Positions 9,897 to 19,739 of a stretch of DNA of 64,000 nucleotides are shown in pieces. Position numbers and translations under genes: made by a program. Positions within the stretch are counted from its first letter, which is position 1; the number at the start of each line of letters is the position of its first letter. Below the pieces are notes generated by a model. That model worked only from the letters and a program-made list of their open reading frames with translations. It made no database searches and was not told where the DNA came from. The DNA lies in the NCBI GenBank assembly GCA_963741305.1, contig CAVUHL010000003.1, forward strand, positions 3,100,001-3,164,000. Direction: 5' to 3'. This stretch comes from DATMER01 sp963741305 (GTDB lineage Bacteria > Acidobacteriota > Thermoanaerobaculia > Multivoradales > UBA5704).

Positions 9897-10628
9897 TCAG
9901 GCCATCTCGAAGTCGGCGATCACCGGCAGATGATCGCTCGCGACCCGGGAGACCTGCAGGCGGCAGCGCCGCACCGTGAGCAGCCGCAGCGGACCGCGGA
10001 AGTAGAGCCGGTCCAGCCCTCCCTGTGGCGAGAACGACGGGTATGTGGCGATGGCGCCGCGCCGCCCGGTCTTGCTGTCCGTGGCGCAGCGGAAGCCGAA
10101 GCCGTTGGTGAACGTCGGCCAGAGCAGCGACCGCCAGTCGTTGAAGTCGCCCCCCACCAGCATGGGCGTGCCCTCGGGCACCCCGCTGAACTCGTGGGAG
10201 CGGCTGAGCAGCTCGATCTGCTGCAGGCGCTCCCGGGCGGAGAGCCCCAGATGGAGGTTGAAGACCTCCAGCTGCGTCCCCTCCTTCACCTGCACGCTGG
10301 TGTGCTGGCAGCCGCGCCGGATCCAGCTCTGGGCCACCGACAGGTCGATGTTGCGTTCGCGCAGGATGGGGAAACGGCTCAGGGTGGCGTTGCCGTAGCG
10401 CCCCTTGCGCAGGCTCACGTTGTGCCCGAGCGCGAAATGGGGATAGCCGGCCCCCTGGGCCAGCTCCTGGGCGAGGTTCAGCTCCCGCGAGCGCGGCGCT
10501 CCCTCGTCCACCTCCTGGAGCAGGACCACGTCGGCCCCGTAATGCTGGAGGACCCTGATGATCCGCTCCGGGCGGAAGCGGCGGTCGACCCCGATCGCAC
10601 GGTGGATGTTGTAGGTCAGTATCTTCAG
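9897..10628 (-). CDS. Endonuclease/exonuclease/phosphatase family protein, probable CTG start
   Basis: Motifs are VLLQEVDEG (metal-binding Glu), FNLHLGL, GGDFNDW and SDHLPVIADF (catalytic His), an EEP-fold phosphodiesterase. The first ATG/GTG/TTG in frame is GTG 10529, but that would delete the conserved first strand. Extending upstream in frame gives LKILTYNIHRAIGVDRRFRP, the expected family N-terminus, beginning at CTG 10626-10628. Only ATT and CTG codons lie between this and an in-frame TGA at 10638-10640. The full protein is therefore about 243 residues with a non-canonical start. No signal peptide is seen. The physiological substrate is unknown. Confidence 0.82.
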   Translation of the reverse strand: MKILTYNIHRAIGVDRRFRPERIIRVLQHYGADVVLLQEVDEGAPRSRELNLAQELAQGAGYPHFALGHNVSLRKGRYGNATLSRFPILRERNIDLSVAQSWIRRGCQHTSVQVKEGTQLEVFNLHLGLSARERLQQIELLSRSHEFSGVPEGTPMLVGGDFNDWRSLLWPTFTNGFGFRCATDSKTGRRGAIATYPSFSPQGGLDRLYFRGPLRLLTVRRCRLQVSRVASDHLPVIADFEMA

Positions 10629-10698
10629 CGGCAGAATTCAGCTCTTTCTTGCAGACGGCCGGCGTCTCCCGGACCGTCGAGTCCCATATAGTAGCCTC

Positions 10699-12987
10699 AT
10701 GCCACCCCGGCGTCTCTCCAGGGACGACCTCCCCCTCCTGGCGGTCCTGGCGGCAGCCCTGCTGCTCTGGGCATGGGTCTGCGCTCCCGTGATCGCCGGA
10801 ACGCGCACGTTCTTCCTGCGCGACGCCTTCACCACCCACCTGCCTTACAAGGCGTTCGGGGCCGAGCAGCTCCGCAAGGGGAAGATCCCCGCGTTCAACC
10901 CGACCTGGGGGCTGGGCCAGCCGTTCCGGGGTAACCCGAACGCGCTTCCGTTCTACCCCGGCAACGTCCTCTACCTGGCCCTCCCCTTCTGGAGCGCCTT
11001 CGGAGCCCATTTTGCCCTGCACTGGCTGATCGCGATGATCACCATGTACGCGCTGGCCCGAGGGCTCGGGTTGCAAAAACCGGGCGCGCTCCTCGCCGGG
11101 ATCACCTACGCCGGCTCGGGCTGGATGCTCTCCGCCATGACTTTCTACAACCTGCTCGCCGTGGCGGCCTGGTGGCCGCTGGTGCTCCTGGGAGCGGTCT
11201 ACGGGGGCCGGCGGGGGATCGCCCTGGGAGGGATCGCCTGCGGCCTGGCCCTGCTGGGCGGCGAGCCGGTGGCGGCGACGCTCGGCCTCGTGCCCCTGCT
11301 CGTGGTCGCGGTCCAGCACCTCGGCTGGAAGCGGGGCTTCCTCACGGCCGTGGCGATCGGCGCGGTGGGCCTGCTGATTGCGCTCCCCCAGGTGGTGGCG
11401 ATGCTGCGGGTGCTCCCCTTCACTTACCGGGGCGCGCACGGCATGTCCGCGGAGCAGGCGGCGCACTTCACGCTCAATCCGCTACGGCTGGTCGAGCTGC
11501 TGGTCCCCTTCCCCTACGGCCGCCCCACGTGGCTGGGCCGCTATGGCATCTGGGCAGTCCGGGTCCTGCCGAACGTGCCGCTCTTCCTCACCCTCTATTC
11601 CGGGATCGTGGGGCTGGCCCTGGCGCTGCCCGGCTCCCGCAGCCGGCCGGCCTGGGCGGGTCTTGCGACGGGAGGCCTGGCGCTCGCGATCCTCGGCGGA
11701 TACGCCGGAGACCTCCTCGCCAGCCTGAGCTTCGGGCTTTTCCGCTACCCGGAGAAGTTCCTGTTCTGGACGGCTCTCGCCCTGCCGTTACTCGCCGCCT
11801 GGGGGCTGGAGCGGGTGCTCGCGGGCGGACGGCGATGGACGCAGATCGCCGGGGCCGCCGGCCTTCTCTTCGTCCTGCTGGGAGCGGCCGTCCGCGTGCT
11901 GGCTCCGGCGGTGCTCGAGGGCGCAGGGCAGGGATTCCAGCGCCTGGGCCCGGCGCGGCACGAAGCCCTCGCGCTGCTCTCCATTCAAATCTCGTCCTGG
12001 ACCGTGGCTCTCCTCGCGGCTGGAGCGGCTCTCCTGGTGGCGGCCTGGGCAGTCTCTAGAAAGACCCGCTGGTCCGCGGCGCTGATCATCGGTGCGCAGC
12101 TCGCTCTCCTGGCGCAGCTCTGGCCGCTGGTGGTGACCGACGAGACGGCCCCCTACAAGGAGCCGGCTCCCTGGGCGAAGCGGTTCGGACCAGGCGCTGC
12201 AGCGCTCAACACGGCGCTCTCGTTCCCGCCCTGGGGAGCCGATCCCGCCTATGTGCTGGAGTCCGGAACCCGCATCCCCCTGGAGCGCGCCACGGCGCTC
12301 GACCTCGATCCCGCCCCCGGCGTGCTCCACGGCCTGACCTACCCCTTTGCGCCCGATCTCGAAGGGATGCAGAGCCCGCTCTTCAGCCTGATGCTGTACA
12401 ACCTGCCGCGGCTGCAGGGTCCGCAGCGGGCCAACTGGCTGCGCGTGCTCGGGCTGGACGCCCTCGTCCTGTTCGAGGACGTGGACATCCCGGGGCTCCG
12501 TCTCGAAGACCGAGCCACCCGCTTCGGTGTCGAGAGCCGCCTGTACCGGGTCGAGTCCCCGGCGCCGCGCGCCTGGTGGCCCGATGAGGTGCGCGTGGCG
12601 CAGAGCCCGCCGGCCGCGCTGTGGGCGGTGAGCAACATGCCGGACCCGATCGCATCCGTGGTCGTCTCCGAGCCCGTGGAGCACCGGCCGGGCGGCCGCG
12701 TGCACCTCCTCTCCGACGAGCCCGACCGCATCGAGCTGGAGGTGGAAGGGCCGGGAGGGCTCGCGATCGTGCGCCGCGCCTGGCAGCCGCTCTTCGAGGC
12801 GCGCGCCGGCGGAAAGGAGCTCCGCACCGTGCTCGTGGACCTGAACCTGATGGGGATCGAAGTGCCCGCCGGGAAGCACCGGGTGGTGCTGGAGGTGCCG
12901 GCCTGGCCTGAGATCGCGGCGGGGGTGGTGGCGGTGCTGGTGCTCGTGGGGGCGCTCCTGGCGCTGCTCCGCAGGACAGCTGTGTAG
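10699..12987 (+). CDS. YfhO-like multi-pass membrane protein (GT-C-like)
   Basis: The 762-residue protein has about 12 hydrophobic segments. The first is LAVLAAALLLWAWVC and the last, GVVAVLVLVGALLALL, is followed by RRT at the C-terminus. The early loop FFLRDAFTTHLPYK contains the acidic residue expected in GT-C/YfhO proteins, and NPTWGLGQPF follows the family pattern. A soluble domain occupies about residues 480-720. YfhO-type proteins are implicated in transfer of sugars to cell-wall polymers or lipids. The specific reaction here is unknown. The ATG lies 70 bases from the divergent EEP gene start. Confidence 0.8.
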   Translation: MPPRRLSRDDLPLLAVLAAALLLWAWVCAPVIAGTRTFFLRDAFTTHLPYKAFGAEQLRKGKIPAFNPTWGLGQPFRGNPNALPFYPGNVLYLALPFWSAFGAHFALHWLIAMITMYALARGLGLQKPGALLAGITYAGSGWMLSAMTFYNLLAVAAWWPLVLLGAVYGGRRGIALGGIACGLALLGGEPVAATLGLVPLLVVAVQHLGWKRGFLTAVAIGAVGLLIALPQVVAMLRVLPFTYRGAHGMSAEQAAHFTLNPLRLVELLVPFPYGRPTWLGRYGIWAVRVLPNVPLFLTLYSGIVGLALALPGSRSRPAWAGLATGGLALAILGGYAGDLLASLSFGLFRYPEKFLFWTALALPLLAAWGLERVLAGGRRWTQIAGAAGLLFVLLGAAVRVLAPAVLEGAGQGFQRLGPARHEALALLSIQISSWTVALLAAGAALLVAAWAVSRKTRWSAALIIGAQLALLAQLWPLVVTDETAPYKEPAPWAKRFGPGAAALNTALSFPPWGADPAYVLESGTRIPLERATALDLDPAPGVLHGLTYPFAPDLEGMQSPLFSLMLYNLPRLQGPQRANWLRVLGLDALVLFEDVDIPGLRLEDRATRFGVESRLYRVESPAPRAWWPDEVRVAQSPPAALWAVSNMPDPIASVVVSEPVEHRPGGRVHLLSDEPDRIELEVEGPGGLAIVRRAWQPLFEARAGGKELRTVLVDLNLMGIEVPAGKHRVVLEVPAWPEIAAGVVAVLVLVGALLALLRRTAV

Positions 12988-13160
12988 GAGCCCTCCTCGT
13001 GGGCATACGCGCTTAAACAGCCCTGTAGGGGCTGAACACGTCTAGCCTGGGGTTTCAACCCCAGGCTAGACGGGGGTCGCTCCTACAGAGCGAGCAAGGT
13101 TAGCGCCTATGCCTCTCGTGGGTGCCCTCCGGAGGGCGGCCACAAGGGCCGCCCCTACAT
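12983..13160. repeat. Family B compound palindromic repeat, copy 1
   Basis: This segment holds a chain of hairpins. At 13041-13070 there is a perfect TCTAGCCTGGGGTT/AACCCCAGGCTAGA stem with a 2-base loop. It is flanked by GTAGGGGCT/AGCCCTACAGG-like arms, and at 13100-13160 by GCCCTCCGGAGGGC with CCGCCCCTACAT. The same succession of modules occurs at 36924-37169. It overlaps the stop codon of the preceding gene. Nothing in it looks protein-coding. Confidence 0.85.
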
Positions 13161-13173
13161 TCGGACCAGGGAA

Positions 13174-14550
13174 TCAGGGAGTGGGGGGCGCCGGGGGCGC
13201 CGACGCCGCGATCCCCTCGATATAAGACGTGTCCAGGACCTCGCTCAGCGGCGGATAGCCGGGGAAGAGGTCCGGGTACTGCTCCACTGCGATATCGCCG
13301 AACATCTTGTAGGTCTCACCGAACAGGTTCGGCGTGCCGCGCCTCACGCCGAAAAGCCGCAGGTTGTCATCGAGCGTGCTCATGGCCGAGCCGCCAAGCG
13401 CCACGGTGATGCCAGTCCGGTCGCGCTCGTTCACTCCCATGTAGTACCCCAGCCAGTAGTTCGTGTCCGCGCCCGGCTCGTCGTAGACCTCCGCGCTGAT
13501 CTCCGAGGCACGGTGGAACACTCCGCCGTTGACCCGCACCTGATATGAGCCTTCGAAGATGGCCGAGAGCATGCTCTCGACCGTCGCGCGGTGGCTGCGC
13601 ATCCACCTGTCGATGCCGACGATCACGTTCGGCACCTGCGCAAGGTCGTCCTCGCTCGAAATGATCGTGGCCAGGCCGCCTTTGTCCTTGACGACGATCA
13701 CGTCCCCCGGCGTCCGGGTGACCACGGCGTCGACGCAGACCTTGCGCTTGTCGCCCACGAGCCGCCCCTGGTCGACCACCGCCCGGAGCTCGCAATGACC
13801 GTCAACGTACTGCTTCGCCGCAAAGAGGGGGCTCCATTCCCTGTCCCAGTTCAGGCAGTTGGGGTCATAGGTCCTCTCGTCCGGGTTGTTGCAGACGGCG
13901 TTGTCGCGCAGCCACTTCTGGGCGAGGTTCCAGCCGCCTTCGTAGAAGACGCCGGACACCAGGCCGCCGCGAGCGCTGGCCGGGTCCTCCTTCCAGCCAG
14001 GGGGGCCCATGAACTTGTCCTCGCCGCGGGAGTAGCCGGCCGAGCCCACGATCTTTGCCTGGTACCCGGGGCCGAAGCGCCTCATCGCGTCGTTGACCTG
14101 TTTGATGAACACGGCCGCGCCGTCGCCCGAGATGGCTACGAAGGGCGCGCCCTCGGCCGGGTCGACCTCTCCGCTCGCCAGCTTGTCCGCGTAGGTGATG
14201 AGGGCCGCCCGCAGGATGTCGGTGTCGTCCTCTCGGACCAGCTTGAGGTTGACGCCGCTCCGGCACATCAGGCTCCCCTTGGTCGCCTGCTTGCCGCCCA
14301 CGGCGTAGAGAATCCCCATCTGGGCGTTCCAGACTTGATGCCAGAAGCGGACTTCCGGCAGGCCCGAACAGTCCGTCGTGGAGCCGGAGTCCGCTGCTGC
14401 CGGCGTGGCGTCGGAAGGGTTGGGAGGGTCGGGCTCGAGAAGTGGGGCGATCTCGTCTTTCAATCCGGGAGCGAATCGCCGGATGCTGAAGTACGCGGCG
14501 GCCAGCAGCGCCGCGACGATGAGGAGCTGCCCGAGCCGGGTGAGCTTCAT
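13174..14550 (-). CDS. Membrane-anchored periplasmic binding protein-like component, last gene of the ABC operon
   Basis: The 458-residue protein begins MKLTRLGQLLIVAALLAAAYF, a single uncleaved-looking TM segment followed by SIRRFAPGLK. This N-terminus is nearly the same as that of the OmpA-fused binding protein at 17294-18922 (MKLTPLGKMIIVVALLVAAF, then SVRRFAPGLK), so the two are paralogous at least in their anchors. The body resembles a periplasmic solute-binding fold (FVAISGDGAAVFIKQVNDAM; VIVGIDRWMRSHR). Three Cys lie within residues 60-100 and more near 215-260, suggesting disulfides. The stop codon of the upstream gene is 4 bases away. The ligand is unknown. Confidence 0.7.
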   Translation of the reverse strand: MKLTRLGQLLIVAALLAAAYFSIRRFAPGLKDEIAPLLEPDPPNPSDATPAAADSGSTTDCSGLPEVRFWHQVWNAQMGILYAVGGKQATKGSLMCRSGVNLKLVREDDTDILRAALITYADKLASGEVDPAEGAPFVAISGDGAAVFIKQVNDAMRRFGPGYQAKIVGSAGYSRGEDKFMGPPGWKEDPASARGGLVSGVFYEGGWNLAQKWLRDNAVCNNPDERTYDPNCLNWDREWSPLFAAKQYVDGHCELRAVVDQGRLVGDKRKVCVDAVVTRTPGDVIVVKDKGGLATIISSEDDLAQVPNVIVGIDRWMRSHRATVESMLSAIFEGSYQVRVNGGVFHRASEISAEVYDEPGADTNYWLGYYMGVNERDRTGITVALGGSAMSTLDDNLRLFGVRRGTPNLFGETYKMFGDIAVEQYPDLFPGYPPLSEVLDTSYIEGIAASAPPAPPTP

Positions 14551-14554
14551 CTCG

Positions 14555-15574
14555 TCAGTTGAGGCCGCCCAGCAGCTCGTTCATGGCCGGCTGCATGGAC
14601 GCGACGAAACGTTCCGTCTCTTCGATCTGCTCGACCACGCTGCTCATGTAGCCGGCGACCTCGGTGGCGCTGAACTGCGATGCCGTCACGCGGGCGAGGA
14701 TCACTTCGAACACGTCCAGGAAGGCTCCGAGCTGTGCCACGCAGGTCTGGTCGCGCTTCTGGCACTCCACCAGCAGGTCCCGCTGCTTCTCCAGGATGCC
14801 GACGTGCCACTCCCGCGTGCGCGCCGTGGCCGGCTCCTTCTTCGCCAGCTCGCGCAACCGTTCGACCTTGCGGTCGATCTCTTCCAGCCGCATGTCCACG
14901 GAAGGCGGGCCGGCCGGCGAGGAATCGGCTTCCTTGCCCTTCTGCTGCTTGGGCTTGGTGACCCGCTCCCAGCGGTTCTGCGCGAAGCCGGCGGGCGGAG
15001 GCGGCGGAGGCGTGGTCTTTCCCGCGGTCCCAGCCGCGGGAAAGGAGACTCCCGAGTCATCCATGCCGCCGGCAACCGGCCGGATGTTCGCCAGGATGTG
15101 GAGGTACATGACCCTCTCCCGCACGAAGTGCAGGTAGGCGGTCAGCATGTAGTTGAGCTGCTGGAGGATGCCGCCCGAATCCTCGCCCCGTTCCCGAAGG
15201 ACCTTGGCCACCCGGTCGCGGACCTCCACCAGCCGGCGGTAGACCTGCATGTAATCCGGCAGGTTTCCGCGGCGGATCCAGTTGACGACCGGCGGCTCCA
15301 GGAGCTGGGCCTCGATCTTCTGGCGCAGGGCCTCGCGCTCCGCTTCGACCTTGGCCTCCTCCTCCCTGCGCTCCTCGTCCAGCACCTGCTTGTGCAGCGA
15401 CTTGCTCGTCGAGGCGAAGACCGTCCAGCCGGTCGAGCCCAGGCCCCAGAGGATCAGCGGCAGCGGATTCGCGAGAGCCGCGGAAGCAGCCAGGCACACC
15501 GCGCCGGAGATCATGTTTCCCGGCGAGGTCACGGCCTTCTTGAGGCTTCTCTTCCAGAGGGTCTTCGCGTCCAT
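14555..15574 (-). CDS. Coiled-coil protein with N-terminal membrane hairpin, part of the ABC operon
   Basis: I do not recognise this 339-residue protein. Residues about 18-52 are hydrophobic with a Gly/Pro break (MISGAVCLAASAALANPLPL). Residues 58-90 are a charged helix rich in E, R and A (DEERREEEAKVEAEREALRQ), and further helical blocks follow to the end. A low-complexity Pro/Ala stretch lies around residues 175-200 (TTPPPPPPAG). The arrangement suggests a cytoplasmic coiled-coil protein tethered to the inner membrane. It sits 12 bases after the ATPase gene and 4 bases before the second binding protein, so it probably works with the transporter. Confidence 0.7.
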   Translation of the reverse strand: MDAKTLWKRSLKKAVTSPGNMISGAVCLAASAALANPLPLILWGLGSTGWTVFASTSKSLHKQVLDEERREEEAKVEAEREALRQKIEAQLLEPPVVNWIRRGNLPDYMQVYRRLVEVRDRVAKVLRERGEDSGGILQQLNYMLTAYLHFVRERVMYLHILANIRPVAGGMDDSGVSFPAAGTAGKTTPPPPPPAGFAQNRWERVTKPKQQKGKEADSSPAGPPSVDMRLEEIDRKVERLRELAKKEPATARTREWHVGILEKQRDLLVECQKRDQTCVAQLGAFLDVFEVILARVTASQFSATEVAGYMSSVVEQIEETERFVASMQPAMNELLGGLN

Positions 15575-15586
15575 CTCGCTCGGAGT

Positions 15587-16488
<902 letters not shown>

Positions 16489-16492
<4 letters not shown>

Positions 16493-17289
16493 GTCGCCTC
16501 CCTCCAGCGGAAGAGGATCGAGCTGATCAGGCGGATGAGGGTATCGGTGAGGAGCCCGATGCCGCCGATCACCAGCAGGCCGGCGAACGACCACGAGGCT
16601 TTATGGTGGGTGCGCGCGAGCTCCACCATGTAGCCCAACCCGCTCGGGTTCACCGCCTCGGCCAGGATGACGTAGGTCCAGGAAATGGCATTCATCACCC
16701 GGAACGAGTCGAAGATCTCGGGCAGCGCCGATGGCACGAGCACCGTGCGGATCACTTGCCAGCGCGAAGCGCCCAGGGTGAGCGCGGTCTGGATCAGCTC
16801 CTCCGGCACCAGCCGGATGGCCGAGACGACGACCGGCAGCAGGTAGACGAACACCCCCAGGAACAGGAAGGCGATCTTCTGCTCCTCGTAGATCCCGAAC
16901 CAGAGGATGAGCAGGGGGATGAACGCCGAGATCGGCATGTAGCGCAAGGGGGCCACGACGGGCTCGAAGAAGCGGTTGACCACGTCGAACGACCCCATCA
17001 GGACGCCGAGCGGCAGCGCCACCGCCGAAGCGAGGAAGAAAGCGATCGCAATGCGCCGGGTCGAGACCAGGATCGACCCCCACAGGTCGTACTGAATGAA
17101 GAGCTGCAGGGTGCCGCGGACCGTCTCCGTCGGGGATGGCAGGAAGTCGGGAGGCGCGAAGCCGCCGTAGCTCAACAGGCACCAGGCGCCGATGACCAGC
17201 GCAGGGGCCAGCAGCCCCAGCGCCAGCGAGGCCGTCCGGGGCAGCGGCTCGCGCAGGGCCAGCAGACGGGATCTTCTCTTCCTCGCCAT
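16489..17289 (-). CDS. ABC transporter permease (nitrate/sulfonate/taurine type)
   Basis: The 266-residue protein has about six TM segments and the cytoplasmic EAA loop LGASRWQVIRTVLVPSALPE that docks to the ATPase, as in SsuC/TauC/NrtB permeases. Its start follows the stop of the OmpA-fused binding protein by 4 bases, and its stop overlaps the ATPase start, so translation is probably coupled. It would form the membrane channel of the operon's transporter. No substrate-specific feature can be read from it. Confidence 0.92.
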
Positions 17290-17293
17290 CAGC

Positions 17294-18922
17294 CTACTGA
17301 GTCGCCAGGACTACCTTGATGTCGGTCCGGCGGTTCAACTGGCGCCCCGCCTCCGTGGTGTTGTCGGCCACCGGGTTGTCCGAGCCGCGCCCGATGGTCT
17401 GGAAGCGCGCCCCTTCGATGTTGGGGAAGTTCTCCAGGATGTAATCCTTCACCGCCAGGGCCCGCCTCTCGGAAAGCGTCAGGTTCGTCCTCGCCGAGCC
17501 GGTCGCGTCCGTGTTCCCCTCGACCCGCAGGTAGGTGTTGCCGAACGAGGTCATGCTCTCCCCCAGCGCGTCCAGGACGATGAAGGAACCCGCCATGATC
17601 TCGTCAGATCCCGGGGTGAAGTGGATCTGGATCTGCTTGTTGATGATCGCGCGGTCCTTCTCCGAGGGGGCCTGGGCCGCGAGCTTCGGCTCCTCGACCC
17701 TCTGGCCGGGGTATTGCGCGGCCAGCACCTGGAGAAAGCGGGCATCCACCCAATCCTTGGCATCGACGGACCGGGTCACCAGCCCCTTCTTGCGCCAGAT
17801 GATGAAAGCGGTGTCGAACAGGGTCTCGAAGTGCGCCTTGCCGCCGGACAGGCCGTAGAACTGGGCGTTGTCGGCGTACGGCGTGAGCTTCAGGCCCGAG
17901 AGCATGCCGGAAATGGTGTCGCTGTCGAGCTTCAGGGCCTTGCCGACGACGGCGTAGCTGCCCTGCGGGTCGGTCTTGACCATCTCGATCCCTTCGAGCC
18001 AGCCATGGACGAAGTCGCGCACCGTCTCGGGGGCGCTGTCGATGAGGTCCTGCCGCGCGATCAGGGTATCGGCGATGATGTTGGTCGCCGCGCTGGTCGA
18101 CACCAGCACGTGCGCCTGGTCGCCACGCGCCGTCACGGCGCCCGAAAGGTCCGGCTCCCAGGTGACGGCGGCATCGACCTGTCCGGCCGTGAACATGGCC
18201 GCCGCGGCCGGAGCGTCCTGGGTGAAGATGATGTTCTTCTCGACGGTCGCCCGGTCGTCGGGGGACAGGCCGGACTGGGCGAGCAGATAGAGCAGCAGGA
18301 AGTGCGAGGGAGTGAACTGGGTGCAGGCGATCTTGCGCCCCTTCAAATCCTCGATGGACTTGATCGACGACAGGGAGACGATGCCGTCGCCGCCCCGCGA
18401 CCAGTCCTGCATGAGGATCGACTTGCTCCCCTGGTTCTGCTCGGCGAGGATCGAGGCCTCGCGCGCCCAGTTGTCGACCGTGTCCCACATGATGTCCACG
18501 TCGCCCTTGCGGAAGGCCGCGAACTTGGCTGCGGGATCCTCGAGGAGCACGAACTTCACGTCCATCCCGAACTGCCGCCGGTAGCTCGAGCCCGCGTTGG
18601 GATCGAGGCCGTTGTTGAACACGATGCCGGGCGCATGGCCGGCCCAGGTGTTGATGGCCACCACCAGCGGGCGGTTGAGCTTGCCGCTGCCCAGGTCGGC
18701 CGCGGCGGTGACCCCTTCCGAGCCTCTGCCGCGCTCGGGATCAGGCGGAGCGCTCCCCAGACCCTCGAAGTCGCCCTTCTCCACCGTCTCCGTCTGCGCT
18801 GCATCATCCTTGTCTCCCACGGCCCACGTCTTCAGGCCGGGAGCGAAACGGCGGACGCTGAAGAACGCGGCCACGAGCAGTGCCACGACGATGATCATCT
18901 TCCCCAAGGGGGTGAGCTTCAT
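17294..18922 (-). CDS. ABC substrate-binding domain fused to a C-terminal OmpA domain
   Basis: The 542-residue protein has an N-terminal TM anchor (residues ~8-25) and then an NrtA/TauA-like binding domain at about 80-390. That domain shows NTWAGHAPGIVFNNG, GDVDIMWDTVDNWA, GRKIACTQFTPSHF and DAAVTWEPDLSGAV. From about 430 to the end there is an OmpA-like peptidoglycan-binding domain (IHFTPGSDEI, VEGNTDATGS, LSERRALAVKDYIL, GRGSDNPVADN, NRRTDIKVV). An anchored binding protein that also holds peptidoglycan is not the usual import design. It heads a five-gene operon (18922 to 13174) whose gaps are 12 bases or less, with one overlap. The ligand is unknown. Confidence 0.88.
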   Translation of the reverse strand: MKLTPLGKMIIVVALLVAAFFSVRRFAPGLKTWAVGDKDDAAQTETVEKGDFEGLGSAPPDPERGRGSEGVTAAADLGSGKLNRPLVVAINTWAGHAPGIVFNNGLDPNAGSSYRRQFGMDVKFVLLEDPAAKFAAFRKGDVDIMWDTVDNWAREASILAEQNQGSKSILMQDWSRGGDGIVSLSSIKSIEDLKGRKIACTQFTPSHFLLLYLLAQSGLSPDDRATVEKNIIFTQDAPAAAAMFTAGQVDAAVTWEPDLSGAVTARGDQAHVLVSTSAATNIIADTLIARQDLIDSAPETVRDFVHGWLEGIEMVKTDPQGSYAVVGKALKLDSDTISGMLSGLKLTPYADNAQFYGLSGGKAHFETLFDTAFIIWRKKGLVTRSVDAKDWVDARFLQVLAAQYPGQRVEEPKLAAQAPSEKDRAIINKQIQIHFTPGSDEIMAGSFIVLDALGESMTSFGNTYLRVEGNTDATGSARTNLTLSERRALAVKDYILENFPNIEGARFQTIGRGSDNPVADNTTEAGRQLNRRTDIKVVLATQ

Positions 18923-19188
18923 TTTAGCTTCTCCTGTGCTGGTTACAGCAGCCTGGGCATACGGCTCGGTCCGGGGGCGGATTGTATCCCAACCGCCGGG
19001 AATGCCCCCAGCGGGGGTCCAGGACTGAATACGGCAAGGGGGCGGGAAGGTTGTGGGCTCACCCTCCCCGGTACCGGGGGGAGCTGCTGAGGGGTCATCT
19101 GGAACACCACTTCAAGCCGGAATAGGATACGCCTGGTGGGCGTCATGGTCATCATGTACGCCCCGCGGAACGGCTGAGGAGAGAGGCA

Positions 19189-19533
19189 ATGATGAAACTA
19201 TTGGTCGTTCCCGTGCTGATGCTTCTGTCGAGTTGCCTGATGGCGCTGGCGTGGCTCGGACACCTGCGCTATCGGGACAGCATCGGCTTCTGGACGGCCC
19301 TTGGCGCCAGTTGGCTGCTCGTCCTGCCGGAATACGTTCTCAATGTGGCCGCAACCCGGTTCGGATACGGAACCTACAACGGTGCCCAGATGGCCTCCTT
19401 TCACTTGGCCTTCGGCGTCGTCTGTGTCGCGCTCGTCTCTCGGTTCCTGCTTGACGAGCCCCTCGCGACCAGCCAATTGCTGGGGTTCGCCTTGTTGGCG
19501 GTTTCGATGGTCCTCATCACGTATCGGCCCTGA
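19189..19533 (+). CDS. DUF486-type small membrane protein
   Basis: The 114-residue protein has four TM segments and closely follows the DUF486 pattern (WTALGASWLLVLPEYVLNVA, then ATRFGYGTYNGAQ). The family is related in fold to small multidrug/EamA-like half-transporters, but its function is unknown. Tandem ATGs follow GGAGAG. A strong hairpin lies 25 bases after the stop. Confidence 0.85.
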   Translation: MMKLLVVPVLMLLSSCLMALAWLGHLRYRDSIGFWTALGASWLLVLPEYVLNVAATRFGYGTYNGAQMASFHLAFGVVCVALVSRFLLDEPLATSQLLGFALLAVSMVLITYRP

Positions 19534-19557
19534 AGCAAGCCGGCAGGAACCTCCCAG

Positions 19558-19586
19558 CCCGCGGGTGGCATTGCTCCACCCGCGGG
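19558..19586 (+). terminator. GC-rich hairpin after the DUF486 gene
   Basis: A perfect 11-bp inverted repeat, CCCGCGGGTGG / CCACCCGCGGG, with the 7-base loop CATTGCT. Only TTCT follows, so it is an imperfect Rho-independent terminator. Two more CCGCGG-centred segments (near 19602 and 19628) follow before the TonB receptor gene, so this may equally be a short REP-like cluster. Confidence 0.55.
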
Positions 19587-19739
19587 TTCTCCCACACAAC
19601 CCGCGGCGAAGGCGGGTGGACAAAACCCGCGGGTTTCGCGTATCAACCCACCGGTTGGACCGTCCAAACGCCGGGTTGAGAGGCTCGCCAAGGCTCCGCC
19701 GCGCTAATCCATTCAGGCTGCTTCTCCGTATAACGACTC

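Noticed and set aside
9880..11466. Possible long N-terminal extension of the SDR at 9184-9879
   Set aside because: The frame is open only because it is antisense to, or out of frame with, two real genes. The SDR N-terminus begins naturally at 9879.
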